Position numbers and translations under genes: made by a program. Below are positions 16,507 to 25,896 of a stretch of 64,000 nt of DNA, one piece after another (positions within the stretch are counted from its first letter, which is position 1; each line of letters begins with the position of its first letter). The DNA is from Olsenella uli. Lineage in GTDB: Bacteria > Actinomycetota > Coriobacteriia > Coriobacteriales > Atopobiaceae. Under the pieces are notes generated by a model. The model was not told the origin of the DNA. It ran no database searches and saw nothing but the letters and a program-made list of their open reading frames with translations. Location of the stretch: the NCBI RefSeq assembly GCF_901212655.1, contig NZ_CAAKON010000021.1, positions 139,230 through 203,229 on the forward strand. Direction: 5' to 3'.

Positions 16507-17289
16507 TCAGCAGCAATTCGAAGAGATCGAGCTCAGGAGCTCGAAGACATCCGACACACCGATGCCGCGCTCGTTGACGTCGGGGCGCCTGATCACGACG
16601 ACGCCACAGTCAGCCTCGTGGGCCGCCGTGAGCTTCTCGGGAAGACCGCCCGCCGCGCCGGTGTCCTTAGTGAGCAGCCAACGCGCGTCGACCTGACGCA
16701 GCATGGCCACGTTGAGGGAGCGCGAGAACGGCCCCTGCATGCAGATGATGTGCTTCGCGGGATACCCGAGCGCAAGCGCGCGCTCCAGACCGGACGCGAC
16801 GGGTAGGATGCGCACAAACAGGCGCTCCTCATAGTCGCGTACCTGCGTGTATATGGAGAGGTCCTTGCTTCCCGTCGTGAGCAGTACGCCGCCTTCGAGC
16901 CCAGAGAGCCGCTCGGCGGCCTCCTGCGCGTCGGCCACCTCGATGACGCGCGGGGCGTCTGCGTCCGCGAGCTCCTCGTCAAGCAAGCTGGGGCGTAGCA
17001 GGCGGATGTAGCGCGTGTCCGTGAGTCGGGCCGCGTCGCGCAGGTTGGCGCTCACGATCGTGGCATAGGGATGCGTCGCGTCGACCACCACTTCGAAGTC
17101 GGCAAGCGCCACGCGCATCTCGTCGGCGTCGAGCCGACCCTGTCGGACCTCGATGCCCGGCAGGTCGCAGATAAGCTCAGCACCATACTCGGTCGCCACG
17201 AACGCCGTTGCCGGCATGCCATGGCGCGAAAGAAGCGCGAGCAGCTCATGCCCCTCCGTTGTCCCTGCAAACACCGCTAGGCGCATCAT
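16507..17289 (-). CDS. cbiJ: Precorrin-6A/cobalt-precorrin-6A reductase
   Basis: NAD(P)H-dependent reduction of the macrocycle in the corrin pathway. The N-terminal MRLAVFAGTTEGHELLALL is the nucleotide-binding start, and VVVDATHPYA near residues 72-81 is the family signature. The 260-residue length is standard. Its ATG overlaps the cbiC stop codon by 4 bp, showing tight translational coupling. It is the last gene of the fourteen-gene minus-strand corrin operon. Confidence 0.9.
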   Translation of the reverse strand: MMRLAVFAGTTEGHELLALLSRHGMPATAFVATEYGAELICDLPGIEVRQGRLDADEMRVALADFEVVVDATHPYATIVSANLRDAARLTDTRYIRLLRPSLLDEELADADAPRVIEVADAQEAAERLSGLEGGVLLTTGSKDLSIYTQVRDYEERLFVRILPVASGLERALALGYPAKHIICMQGPFSRSLNVAMLRQVDARWLLTKDTGAAGGLPEKLTAAHEADCGVVVIRRPDVNERGIGVSDVFELLSSISSNCC

Positions 17290-17948
17290 GCCCGCGTGAC
17301 CTTGTAGAGCATGGCGTTCATGATGGCCGCCGCGATCGTGGAGCCGCCCTTGCGACCATGGGCGAGGATCGAGGGCATGCCGCTCGCGGCAATCTCGTCC
17401 TTGGCCTCGACCACGTTGACGAAGCCCACGGGAACGCCCACCACGAGCAGCGGGTCAAGCTTGCCGGCCTCCACGAGCTCGCGAATGCGCAGCAGCGCCG
17501 TGGGGGCGTTGCCGATGGCGAATATGACGGGTCCTTCGAGCTCGCAGGCCTTGTCCATGCTCGCCACGGCGCGCGTGGTCCCGTTGGCCTTCGCGGCCGC
17601 GGCCACGTCGGGGTCTGCCATGTAGCACAGGGCGGCGTCGCCAAGCTTCTTGAGCGCCGGCTTCGAGATACCGGCGAGCGCCATGTTCGTGTCCGTGACG
17701 ATTGTGACGCCGCCTGTGGCCAGCGCCTCCGTCGTCTTGGCCACCACCTCGACACCCGGTCTGAACTCGAGCGTGTCGGCAAAGCTGAAGTCGGCCGTCG
17801 TGTGGATGACGCGCTTCACCACGTGCGCGACGGCGGGGTCTACGCTCTTGCCCATCTCGGCGAGCTCCCGCGTGATGGTCTCGAAGCTGCGCGACTCGAT
17901 GTCGGAAGGGCGTCCGGCAACGTCGCTTGCAAGGCTCTCGTGTGCCAT
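17286..17948 (-). CDS. cbiC: Cobalt-precorrin-8 methylmutase
   Basis: Moves the methyl group from C11 to C12 to give cobyrinic acid. VIHTTADFSFADTLEF near residue 48 contains the conserved catalytic histidine. GNAPTALLRIRELVEAG and VGVPVGFVNVVEAKD are the remaining signature stretches. Length 220 residues, as usual. It overlaps cobO upstream (TAATG) and cbiJ downstream (ATGA). Confidence 0.95.
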   Translation of the reverse strand: MAHESLASDVAGRPSDIESRSFETITRELAEMGKSVDPAVAHVVKRVIHTTADFSFADTLEFRPGVEVVAKTTEALATGGVTIVTDTNMALAGISKPALKKLGDAALCYMADPDVAAAAKANGTTRAVASMDKACELEGPVIFAIGNAPTALLRIRELVEAGKLDPLLVVGVPVGFVNVVEAKDEIAASGMPSILAHGRKGGSTIAAAIMNAMLYKVTRA

Positions 17949-18469
17949 TAGTACTCAACTCCCTCTCGCGCCACGACGCCATGCTCAAACGGATGGCGGA
18001 CACAGCGCATCTCAGTGATGTAATCGGCCGCGTCGAGCACGAACTCGGGCGGATTTCGACCGGTGATGACCAGCTCGGGCCCCTCCTCGACGCCCGCGGC
18101 CAGGGCGAGGGCCTCGCGCGCAAGCTCGGGGCTCGCAAGGTCGGCTCGCAGCGCGGCACAAAGCTCGTCGAGCACGGCCAGCCGCGCGTGGCCGTCCCGC
18201 ATGAGGCCGATGGCCTCGCGCAGGTTGGCATCGTGCTCCCGACGCGCGGCCTCGCGCTCGGCCGCGCTCATGCGGCTCGTGAACTTGGCGGGCGGCGTCA
18301 CGTGGAACACGCGCGCGCCCTCACGCTCGAGCATCCCCACCTCGCCGCTCGTGCCATCCTTGAGAAACTGGCAGATTGCAACGGGCCAGTGCCGCCCGAG
18401 GGCCCTCAGGGCCAGCCCCATGGCCGAGGTGGTCTTACCCTTGCCGTCGCCACAGTAGACGTGGATCAT
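17948..18469 (-). CDS. cobO: Cob(I)yrinic acid a,c-diamide adenosyltransferase
   Basis: Attaches the 5'-deoxyadenosyl ligand to cobalt of the corrinoid, using ATP. The CobA/BtuR-type P-loop CGDGKGKTTSAMG is at residues 6-18. LDELCAAL and ITGRNPPEFVLDAADYITE are conserved. At 173 residues it is slightly shorter than CobA of enterobacteria. The start overlaps cbiP by 4 bp. Confidence 0.94.
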   Translation of the reverse strand: MIHVYCGDGKGKTTSAMGLALRALGRHWPVAICQFLKDGTSGEVGMLEREGARVFHVTPPAKFTSRMSAAEREAARREHDANLREAIGLMRDGHARLAVLDELCAALRADLASPELAREALALAAGVEEGPELVITGRNPPEFVLDAADYITEMRCVRHPFEHGVVAREGVEY

Positions 18470-19977
18470 ACGCCCTCCTCCAGGATGCGATAGACCGCCT
18501 CCATGTCAAGCGCGCTGCGCAGGCCGTCGGCCAGAAGGTCGAACTGCCGCTCGCGATAGGCCTCGTAGGGCTCGCTCATGGCCGCGACGCCCGGCAGGCC
18601 GCGACGGGCGAGCATGAGGTTGACAAGCGCGTCGGCCACCCCATCGGCGTCGAAGAAGCCGTGCAGGTAGGTGCCGAGCACGTTCTGCGAGACGTACCCC
18701 ACGCAGCGCTGGTCGCCCACCCGCACACGCCCGTCCGTCTCGGCGCCCGGCACGAGGCTCGTGCGGCCCATGTGAATCTCGTAACCCGTGAGGGCGAGGG
18801 CGCCAAGCGACGAAAACGCACTCGAGGCCGCGAGGTCGAGGTGGCCGACGCCGTGCGTGAGCGACTTGTCGCCGGCAAACGTGGTCTCGCAGGGAAGCAG
18901 GCCCAGACCCTCGGCCTCGCCGCCGCCCTCCACGCCCCGCGGGTCGAGCAGGCGCTGGCCGAGCATCTGATAGCCCCCGCAAACGCCGATGATCAGCGTG
19001 CCCGTCTCGGCGAGCGCGCGTACGCAGGTGTCGAGGCCCCGCTCGCGCAGACTCGAGAGATCGGCCATGGTGCTCTTGGTGCCCGGTAGGATTACGAGGT
19101 CAGGCCGCCCAAGCTCCCTAGCCTCCTGAACGTAGCGCAGGTTGATGAGGGGGTGGCGCTGAAGCTGGTTGAAGTCCGTGAAGTTAGAGAGCCTCGGCAG
19201 GCGCAGCACCGCGACGTCGAGCAGGCCCGAGCCGCCCCGCGAGGCCTCGAGGCGCTGTGAGAGGCTGTCCTCGTCATCGAGGTCGAGCGGCATCACGGGC
19301 ACGACGCCCAGCACGGGAACGCCGCACAGACGCTCGAGGTCGACGAGGCCAGGCTTGAGGATGCCCACGTCGCCACGGAACTTGTTGACCACGAACCCCT
19401 TCACGAGCGAGCGGTCGGCCTCGTCAAGCAGCTCGTAGGTCCCATAGATCTGGGCGAACACACCGCCCGGGTCGATGTTTCCGGCAAGCAGCACGGGAGA
19501 CTTAACCATGTGGGCAAGACCCATGTTGACGAAGTCGTCCTGGCGCAGGTTGATCTCCGCCGGACTGCCGGCGCCCTCGATGCAGACGATGTCGAACCTC
19601 TCCGCGAGGTCGTCATAGGCGTGCTGGATGCCGGCCTTGAGGCGGCCCTTGTAACGGTAGTACTCGGTTGCCTGCATCGTGGCAACGGGCTTGCCCTCGA
19701 CGATGACCTGGCTGCCGCGGTCGCTCTCGGGCTTGAGCAGCACCGGGTTCATGCCCACCTCGGGCTCGATGCCACATGCCTGGGCCTGCATGACCTGGGC
19801 GCGCCCCATCTCGAGGCCGTCTGCGGTGACGCCGGAGTTGAGGGCCATGTTCTGGCTCTTGAACGGGGCGACGGAATAGCCGTCCTGCTTAAAGATGCGA
19901 CACAGGCCGGCAACGAGCACGCTCTTGCCGGCGTTGGACATGGTCCCCTGGACCATGATCGACCTTGCCCTAGGCAT
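18466..19977 (-). CDS. cbiP: Cobyric acid synthase (glutamine-hydrolysing)
   Basis: Amidates four carboxylates of adenosylcobyrinate a,c-diamide. The N-terminal ATPase half begins with QGTMSNAGKSVLVAGLCR and FKSQNMALNS. The C-terminal class I amidotransferase half carries the triad cysteine in GVCGGYQMLGQ and a late histidine (YLHGFFD). Length is 503 residues. GAGGG precedes the ATG at 19977; the gene overlaps the end of cobD by 8 bp. Confidence 0.95.
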   Translation of the reverse strand: MPRARSIMVQGTMSNAGKSVLVAGLCRIFKQDGYSVAPFKSQNMALNSGVTADGLEMGRAQVMQAQACGIEPEVGMNPVLLKPESDRGSQVIVEGKPVATMQATEYYRYKGRLKAGIQHAYDDLAERFDIVCIEGAGSPAEINLRQDDFVNMGLAHMVKSPVLLAGNIDPGGVFAQIYGTYELLDEADRSLVKGFVVNKFRGDVGILKPGLVDLERLCGVPVLGVVPVMPLDLDDEDSLSQRLEASRGGSGLLDVAVLRLPRLSNFTDFNQLQRHPLINLRYVQEARELGRPDLVILPGTKSTMADLSSLRERGLDTCVRALAETGTLIIGVCGGYQMLGQRLLDPRGVEGGGEAEGLGLLPCETTFAGDKSLTHGVGHLDLAASSAFSSLGALALTGYEIHMGRTSLVPGAETDGRVRVGDQRCVGYVSQNVLGTYLHGFFDADGVADALVNLMLARRGLPGVAAMSEPYEAYRERQFDLLADGLRSALDMEAVYRILEEGV

Positions 19978-21331
19978 GTGGCGATCCCTCCTCAGGTGAC
20001 GGGTCTTGGTTGCGTGACGGGTCAGGAGTGCGTGACGATTCCCGGTTGCGCGGCGGGCCTGACTTGCATGATGATTCCCAGTTGCGTGGCAGGTCTTGGT
20101 TGGCCCTCAGAGCCCCGAGCGCGTCGCGCAGGATGCGCACGAGTCGGTCGTTGGCGTCGGGCAGGCGAACCGCGACGCGATAGTCACCCTCGTCGAGCCC
20201 CTCGTAGGCACGGCAGTCCCGGATGATGACACCGCGCTGGGCCATGGCCTCGTACAGGCCGGCGGGCCCGGAAAAGCAGAGGTAGTTGGCCTCGCCCGGA
20301 AGCACGGCAAGGCCAAGCCCCGCAAGCTCCGCCCGCAAGCGCGCGCGCTCCCGGGACACGGCCGAGCGCGTGCGCCTAACCCACGCACCCTCCCCAAGCG
20401 CCGCCACGCCGGCGGCCTGTGCCACATTGGAGACGGGCCAGGCCTGGCCGGCGGCACGTACGAGCGCAAGCAGGCGCTCGTTTGAGCTCAGCAGGTAGCC
20501 GAGGCGAAGGCCGGGCATGCCGTAGAGCTTCGTGAACGCCGAGAGCACGGCAAGGTTGTCGAGCTCACCGAGGAGGGGCCGCAGCGTGTGAGCGCCCGGG
20601 TCGTCCAGAAAACCGTTGAAGCACTCGTCCACAACGAGCACGCACCCCACGTCACGGCAGCGTCGCACGAGGCGCTCAAGTAGTTCCGTGGGAGCTGTCA
20701 CGCCCGTGGGGTTGTTCGGGTTGCACACAAAGGCCACGTCACACCCTGCAACCGCCTCAAGCAAGCCCGCATCGGGCACGAAGCCCGCCTCACGTGAGAG
20801 CGCATAGTGGCGGATGTCACCACAACCCGAGCCACGCAGCGCAAGCTCGTACTCCGAGAACGTGGGCGCAAGCACGAGCGCGCGCCGGGGGCGCAAGGCG
20901 GCCGCGAGGCGCCAGATGAGGTCGGCCGCGCCGTTGCCGGGCAGCACCCAGGACGCCTCGAGCGCAAAGTGAGCGCCAAGGGCACGCCTGAGTTCCCGGC
21001 TCTCCGGGTCGGGATAGGCCGTCGCCTGCGAGAGCGCCTCGCGAGCGGCGCGCAGGGCTGCGGGGGCCATGCCATAAGGGTTCACGTTGGCAGAGAAGTC
21101 GAGAGGGTGCGTTCCAAAGCGCTCCTCGTACTCCGCCACGGCGCCACCGTGGGCCGTGAGCGGCATCGAGGGACGCAAGGTGTCCGGAGCACCGAACCCG
21201 CTCGCACACACGTGCCCAAGCTCCCCGGGGACCACCTCGGCGCCGCCAAGCGCACCGGAGGCGTGAAGCGCCTCCAGCACGCGCGCGTCGGGGGAGCCTA
21301 TGACTGATCCTGTTGTCACGTCACACCTCAC
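19970..21331 (-). CDS. cobD: L-threonine-O-3-phosphate decarboxylase
   Basis: PLP-dependent decarboxylation of L-threonine phosphate to (R)-1-aminopropan-2-yl phosphate for the nucleotide loop. The aminotransferase fold is clear: LDFSANVNPYGMAP, VCNPNNPTGV, VVDECFNGF and the PLP lysine in SAFTKLYGMPGLRLGY. The 453 residues exceed the usual 360 or so. About 55 unconserved residues precede MPLTAHGGAVAEYEERFG. The GTG at 21331 overlaps the cbiB stop, which supports that long start, but an internal start is possible. The C-terminal tail consists of six imperfect 6-residue repeats of the form NxDPSR (18-bp DNA units, about 19992-20099). Confidence 0.9.
   Translation of the reverse strand: MRCDVTTGSVIGSPDARVLEALHASGALGGAEVVPGELGHVCASGFGAPDTLRPSMPLTAHGGAVAEYEERFGTHPLDFSANVNPYGMAPAALRAAREALSQATAYPDPESRELRRALGAHFALEASWVLPGNGAADLIWRLAAALRPRRALVLAPTFSEYELALRGSGCGDIRHYALSREAGFVPDAGLLEAVAGCDVAFVCNPNNPTGVTAPTELLERLVRRCRDVGCVLVVDECFNGFLDDPGAHTLRPLLGELDNLAVLSAFTKLYGMPGLRLGYLLSSNERLLALVRAAGQAWPVSNVAQAAGVAALGEGAWVRRTRSAVSRERARLRAELAGLGLAVLPGEANYLCFSGPAGLYEAMAQRGVIIRDCRAYEGLDEGDYRVAVRLPDANDRLVRILRDALGALRANQDLPRNWESSCKSGPPRNRESSRTPDPSRNQDPSPEEGSPHA
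19992..20099 (-). repeat. 18-bp minisatellite at the 3' end of cobD
   Basis: Six imperfect 18-bp units, each ending in a CACGC-like word on the minus strand, encode the hexapeptides NQDLPR, NWESSC, KSGPPR, NRESSR, TPDPSR and NQDPSP. The unit length keeps the frame, so copy-number change would alter only the length of the C-terminal tail. Confidence 0.75.
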
Positions 21332-22302
21332 ATGCGTCCGAGGGCAAGGAGCACGGCCATGCGCGCGCAGGCGCAGGCCACGAGGGCGAGCGCGCAGGCC
21401 ACGTACATGAGCCGGGCGGCGCGCCTGATGTCATCGGGCTCGATGGGCCGCGTGTCCGTGCCCAGCTGTGGCTTGTGGACAACCTTGCCAAAGTAGGTGG
21501 CGTCGCCGTTGAGGTGGATGCCCAGGGCACCCGCCATGGCCGACTCGGTCTGGGCGGCGTTGGGGCTCTCCGACTTGTGGCGGTCGGAGCGCCACACCCT
21601 GAGGGCCCCCGCGCCGTCGAGGCCCGCGAGGGGCGCGGCGGCAACGATGCAGACGCCGGCGAAGCGCGCGGGCAGCCAGTTCACCACGTCGTCGGTGAGG
21701 GCGGCTGCGCGGCCAAAGTCAAGGTAGCGCTCGTTCTTGTAGCCGATCATGGAGTCCATGGTGTTCACGGCCTTGTAGGCGAGGCCCAGCGGCGCCCCGC
21801 CCACGGCGAGGAATACGAGGGGTGCAATGACGCCGTCGCTCGCATTCTCCGCGACCGTCTCGACGGCCGCGCGGGCCACGCCCGCCTCGTCAAGGCGGGC
21901 GGTCTCGCGCCCGACCACCATCGAGACCGCCTTGCGGGCGGCTGGCAGGTCGCCGCGCAGCAGCTCGGCACGCACGGCCATGGTCTGGCGCCTGAGCTCG
22001 CACGCGGCAAGCGCCTGGTACGACAGCCAGCTCTCCACGGCAAGCCGCAGCCAGGGACTCACGAGCCCGCAGAGCCACAGCACGGCGCTCGTGAGCACGA
22101 ACGTCGAGATGACGAGAATGGCGACCAGCACCTTGCCAGCCGCGCGCAGGCCGCGCTGCGTGGACGGGAAGGCTGCGCGCAGCCTCGGCTCGAGGGCGCT
22201 GATCGCACGCCCCATGAGCACCACCGGGTGCGGCAGCCAGCGCGGGTCGCCGAGCACGGCGTCGAGCACAAAGCCGGTGACGAGGGCGAGTATCGTCGTC
22301 AT
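21328..22302 (-). CDS. cbiB: Adenosylcobinamide-phosphate synthase
   Basis: Membrane enzyme joining aminopropanol phosphate to adenosylcobyric acid. LGDPRWLPHPVVLMGRAI near residue 16 is the hallmark. Several hydrophobic segments follow, and ENASDGVIAPLVF and YKAVNTMDSMIGYKNERY are conserved loops. At 324 residues it has the family length. It overlaps cbiA and cobD by 4 bp each. Confidence 0.94.
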   Translation of the reverse strand: MTTILALVTGFVLDAVLGDPRWLPHPVVLMGRAISALEPRLRAAFPSTQRGLRAAGKVLVAILVISTFVLTSAVLWLCGLVSPWLRLAVESWLSYQALAACELRRQTMAVRAELLRGDLPAARKAVSMVVGRETARLDEAGVARAAVETVAENASDGVIAPLVFLAVGGAPLGLAYKAVNTMDSMIGYKNERYLDFGRAAALTDDVVNWLPARFAGVCIVAAAPLAGLDGAGALRVWRSDRHKSESPNAAQTESAMAGALGIHLNGDATYFGKVVHKPQLGTDTRPIEPDDIRRAARLMYVACALALVACACARMAVLLALGRM

Positions 22303-23687
22303 GCCGCCCCACCGCCCCGGCGCTCCTGCCAGAGCGCTGCCGCCCGCACGAGGCGCTCGGCCGGCGCCGTGTCTGCCGGCCAGAAGAGATGCGGATAGCC
22401 CGCATAGAGCGTGGCCGTGCTCACGGCCGCGTCCCAGCGCCGGGCGCGCCCGGGCTTCGAGGCCACGAAGGAGTCGCCCTCATGCGTCGAGTGCCAGTAG
22501 TGGAACTCGTGGGCGCGCAGGCGCTCGCCCGCCCGCGCGATGAGGCCGTCGCCGCGAGGCTCGAGGTCGATGTAGCCAAAGTGGCGCAGCTTGCCCTCAT
22601 TGGCGCAGGTCCCCGGCAGGGCACCCACCATGTCCCAGGCCGCGCCGCCGGCATCCTCGAGCGACTCCTGCAGGTACATGAAGCCGCCGCACTCGGCAAC
22701 GGTCGGGAGCCCCGAGGCAATGGCCTCGCGCAGGGCCGTGCGCATCGCCGCGTTGCCGCTTAGGCGTGCGGCATGGAGCTCGGGGTAGCCGCCGCCCAGG
22801 TAGAGCGCGCACGTGCCCTCGGGGAGCGCCTCGTCGGCAAGTGGGCTGAACGCCACGACGCGCGCGCCGAGGTCCTCGAGCAGTCGGAGGTTCTCGGTGT
22901 AGTAGAACGAGAATGCGGCGTCGCGCGCGACGGCCACCACGGGCGAGCGGTCCGTCACGGGCTCCACCACAAACGGGGGCTCGGCCATGGCCGGAGCCTC
23001 GGTCGCGAGCGCGAGCAGGCGCCCTACGTCGAGCGTCTCGGCAAGCGTGTCGGCCAGGGCGTCCACGCGCGCGGCGAGGTCTGCCACCTCATCGGCGTCG
23101 ACGAGCCCCAGGTGGCGGCTCTCGAGGGCAAAGCGCTCGTCTGAGGGCACGTAGCCCACGCAGGCCACGCCGCACTCGGCCTCGATCATGGGGGCGAGCA
23201 CATCGTAGACCGCCTTCGTGCAGCGGTTCAGGATGACGCCCGCCACCTGTGAGGGGGTGCGAAACGTTGCAAACCCCTTCACCTGTGCCGCGAGCGAGAC
23301 CGAGGCGCCACGGGCGTCGAGCACCAGGACGCACGGCGTGGAGGTGGCGCGCGCCACGTCGTAGCTGCTCGCGCGCGCCCCCTCGCCCAGGATGCCGTCG
23401 TAGTAGCCCATGACGCCCTCGAGCACCGCTATGTCGCAACCCTCTGCGTCGCGCGCGATCAGGGAGCGCACGCGTGACTCGTCGCAGAAGAACAGGTCGA
23501 GGTTGCCCGTCTGGGCACCGGCCATGCGTCGGTGGAACGTCGGGTCGAGGTAGTCTGGCCCGCACTTGAGCGCAGCCACCGAGAGGCCGCGACGCGCAAT
23601 CAGCCGCACGAGCCCGCACGTGAGCGTCGTCTTGCCCGAGCCCGATGCGGCGGCGGCGAGCATGAGCCTCGCACAGCTCGTGCTCAT
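22299..23687 (-). CDS. cbiA: Cobyrinate a,c-diamide synthase
   Basis: ATP- and glutamine-dependent amidation of the a and c side chains. MLAAAASGSGKTTLTCG is the P-loop and CGPDYLDPTFH the substrate loop. The C-terminal glutaminase domain has the nucleophile cysteine in VAECGGFMYLQ and a histidine in HEFHYWHST. I use the ATG at 23687, which overlaps the cbiET stop and follows GAGGGG; a GTG two codons earlier is also possible. Confidence 0.94.
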   Translation of the reverse strand: MSTSCARLMLAAAASGSGKTTLTCGLVRLIARRGLSVAALKCGPDYLDPTFHRRMAGAQTGNLDLFFCDESRVRSLIARDAEGCDIAVLEGVMGYYDGILGEGARASSYDVARATSTPCVLVLDARGASVSLAAQVKGFATFRTPSQVAGVILNRCTKAVYDVLAPMIEAECGVACVGYVPSDERFALESRHLGLVDADEVADLAARVDALADTLAETLDVGRLLALATEAPAMAEPPFVVEPVTDRSPVVAVARDAAFSFYYTENLRLLEDLGARVVAFSPLADEALPEGTCALYLGGGYPELHAARLSGNAAMRTALREAIASGLPTVAECGGFMYLQESLEDAGGAAWDMVGALPGTCANEGKLRHFGYIDLEPRGDGLIARAGERLRAHEFHYWHSTHEGDSFVASKPGRARRWDAAVSTATLYAGYPHLFWPADTAPAERLVRAAALWQERRGGGAA

Positions 23688-25039
23688 GCGCACACCCCCT
23701 CTGGGGACCCTTGGCCCTCGAAAGGAACAGCCGAGGCGGCACCCCGCGCTTCCTCGCCAGCCTCAGGCGCGCCCGCGACGCCCTGGGCGCTCACGAGAAA
23801 CACCGGGTTCTGCGCTCGCATGAGGTGGTAGGGCCCGATCTTGTCGGCGCGCGAGGCCTGGACCTGCGCGGCGTCGAAGCCCTCCCACTCCGCACCCGCG
23901 AGCAGCTCGGTGGCATGGGCCAGCGTCTCGAGCGTGATGGCCGAGACGCACACACGCACGCGCGGGTTGGCCGCACGGGCGGCCGCGAGCACCTCGGCGA
24001 GCGTGCCGGCCGAGCCGCCCACGAAGACAGCGTCGGGCGCGGGCAGGCCCTCGAGCGCCCGGGGCGCCCTGCCCTCAACCACGTGCAGGTTCGACAGGCC
24101 AAAGCGGCGGGCGTTCTCACGCACGAGCTCTGTGGCCTCGGCCTTGCGCTCGACGGCCCAGATGTCGCCGGTGCGCGAGAGCAGCGCGCACTCCACGGAG
24201 ACCGAGCCTGTGCCGGCGCCCACGTCCCACACGGTGTCGCCGCGCGCGACGCGCAGCTTCGCGACGGCGGCAGCACGCACCTCCTGCTTGGTCATGGGTA
24301 CCTTGGCGCGCACGAAGAGCTCGTCGGGGATACCCGGCGTGGCCCAGGGCCACCCGGCCTCCACGGCGCCGGTACCGGGGCTCGCAGCCTCCACGAGCAT
24401 GACCGAGAGGGTGTCGAAAGGCTCTCCCGCGAGCTCTGACGCCGTGGAGCACACCACACGCTGCTCTGGATAGCCCAGTCGCTCCCCCACGCTCACGCGA
24501 GCGTCGCCCAGGCCGGCGTCCACGAGCCGCGCGCACAGCTCGCCGACGGACGTGCGCGCGCCGCCCGTCACGAGGAAGAGCTCGCCGCCCTCTCGGGCCT
24601 CCGCAGCCACGTCGAGCTCCACGCCGTGTGCGGAGCGGAAGCGCCATCCCTGCCACGGACGCTCGAGAGCCGCGGCGAGGCACTGCATTGAGCTGATGCC
24701 CGGGACCGCGCGCACCTCGACGTCGACAAGCGCGTCGCGCAGGCGCGCAGCCAGCCCGCGGGCGCCCGAGAACATGCCCACATCGCCGCTCATAGCCACG
24801 ACGGCGCGCCGCCAGCTGCCCTCGGACAGCGCCGCCACGATGTCGGCCGAGAGCACGGCCGGCACGCGCCGGGCATGCTCGGCCACCTCAAGCCCCTCGA
24901 TGAGCCTCGGAGCACCTACTACGATGTCGGCCTCGGCCACCACACGGGCGGCCTCGGCCGTCATGAGCGAAGAGGTGCCCGGGCCCATTCCTGCAATGCA
25001 CACACGGTGCTCGGGCGCAATCGTCTCGGCCTGCTCCAT
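23684..25039 (-). CDS. cbiET: Fused cobalt-precorrin-7 C5-methyltransferase / precorrin-6B C15-methyltransferase (CbiE-CbiT)
   Basis: A 451-residue fusion equivalent to CobL. The N-terminal half is a tetrapyrrole methylase (CIAGMGPGTSSLMTAEA, AMSGDVGMFSGA, VPGISSMQCLAA) that methylates C5. The C-terminal half is a Rossmann methyltransferase (VWDVGAGTGSVSVECALL, FVGGSAGTL) that methylates C15 and decarboxylates. The linker is near residues 225-240. AGGAGG precedes the ATG. The last 30 residues are a Glu/Gly/Ala tail beyond the fold. Confidence 0.94.
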   Translation of the reverse strand: MEQAETIAPEHRVCIAGMGPGTSSLMTAEAARVVAEADIVVGAPRLIEGLEVAEHARRVPAVLSADIVAALSEGSWRRAVVAMSGDVGMFSGARGLAARLRDALVDVEVRAVPGISSMQCLAAALERPWQGWRFRSAHGVELDVAAEAREGGELFLVTGGARTSVGELCARLVDAGLGDARVSVGERLGYPEQRVVCSTASELAGEPFDTLSVMLVEAASPGTGAVEAGWPWATPGIPDELFVRAKVPMTKQEVRAAAVAKLRVARGDTVWDVGAGTGSVSVECALLSRTGDIWAVERKAEATELVRENARRFGLSNLHVVEGRAPRALEGLPAPDAVFVGGSAGTLAEVLAAARAANPRVRVCVSAITLETLAHATELLAGAEWEGFDAAQVQASRADKIGPYHLMRAQNPVFLVSAQGVAGAPEAGEEARGAASAVPFEGQGSPEGVCA

Positions 25040-25048
25040 GGCTTCCTC

Positions 25049-25789
25049 CTACTCGGCGATCTGACGGTAGCCGCGCGGCGTCACCATCTTGCCGCGGACC
25101 ACACGTGTGCGGTCGTTGCCAACGTAGACTGTCGTGAACATGTCGGCGTCGAGCGTCTTGAGGCCCTCCAGGGTCGTGAGACCGCTCTCTTGCCCCTCGC
25201 GGCCGATGTTGCGAACCCAGCCGCACACGCATGAGGCAGGCTTGCCGGCGTCGATGAGGATCTGCGCCGCGCGGGCGAGGTGGCCTGCGCGCTTCTTGCT
25301 GCGCGGGTTGTACAGCGCGAGGCAGAAGTCTGCCTGCGCCACGGCAACGAGCCGGCGCTCGATGAGCTCCCAGGGCGTGAGCAGGTCTGAGAGCGAGACG
25401 CATGCGAAGTCGTGCGAGAGGGCGGCGCCGAGTACGGCACTGCCGCTCTGCGCGGCGGTCACGCCGGCAACGACCTCGATGTCGACCTCGGGATACTCCT
25501 CAGCGAGCTCGAGCATGGGGCTCGCCATGCCGTAGACGCCCGCGTCACCTGAGCACACCATGCACACGCTCTGGCCCTCCTGAGCCCGGTCGAGTGCCAT
25601 GCGGCAGCGCTCGACCTCGCGCATCATGGGCGTAGCCAGCGTGGGCTTGCCGGGAAACAGCGGCTCCACGAGGCGGATGTACTCGGTGTAGCCCACGATG
25701 AGTTCGCAAGCGTCGAGCGCCTCACGAGCCTCGAACGTCATGCCCTCGGCACCGCCGGCCCCGATGCCCACCACGCGTACCAGCTTCAT
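25049..25789 (-). CDS. cbiH: Precorrin-3B/cobalt-factor III C17-methyltransferase
   Basis: Methylates C17 and drives ring contraction. VRVVGIGAGGAEGMTFEA near the start, VCSGDAGVYGMASPM and ALYNPRSKKRAGHL are its landmarks. I start at MKLVRVV (25789), preceded by AGAGGA; the longer frame to 25813 adds eight unconserved residues. Length 246. The 107-bp gap before it, at the end of cbiG, is the largest in the operon after that of cbiL-cbiD. Confidence 0.93.
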   Translation of the reverse strand: MKLVRVVGIGAGGAEGMTFEAREALDACELIVGYTEYIRLVEPLFPGKPTLATPMMREVERCRMALDRAQEGQSVCMVCSGDAGVYGMASPMLELAEEYPEVDIEVVAGVTAAQSGSAVLGAALSHDFACVSLSDLLTPWELIERRLVAVAQADFCLALYNPRSKKRAGHLARAAQILIDAGKPASCVCGWVRNIGREGQESGLTTLEGLKTLDADMFTTVYVGNDRTRVVRGKMVTPRGYRQIAE

Positions 25790-25896
25790 AGTGTCCGTCC
25801 TCTCGTCAGTCAATCTCGTCAGTCAAGTTAGTGGGTGCATATCCCCCGCGGGCCCCTCCCGCCCCGAAGAACCGAGGGGAGGCGACCCCGGGAGCG

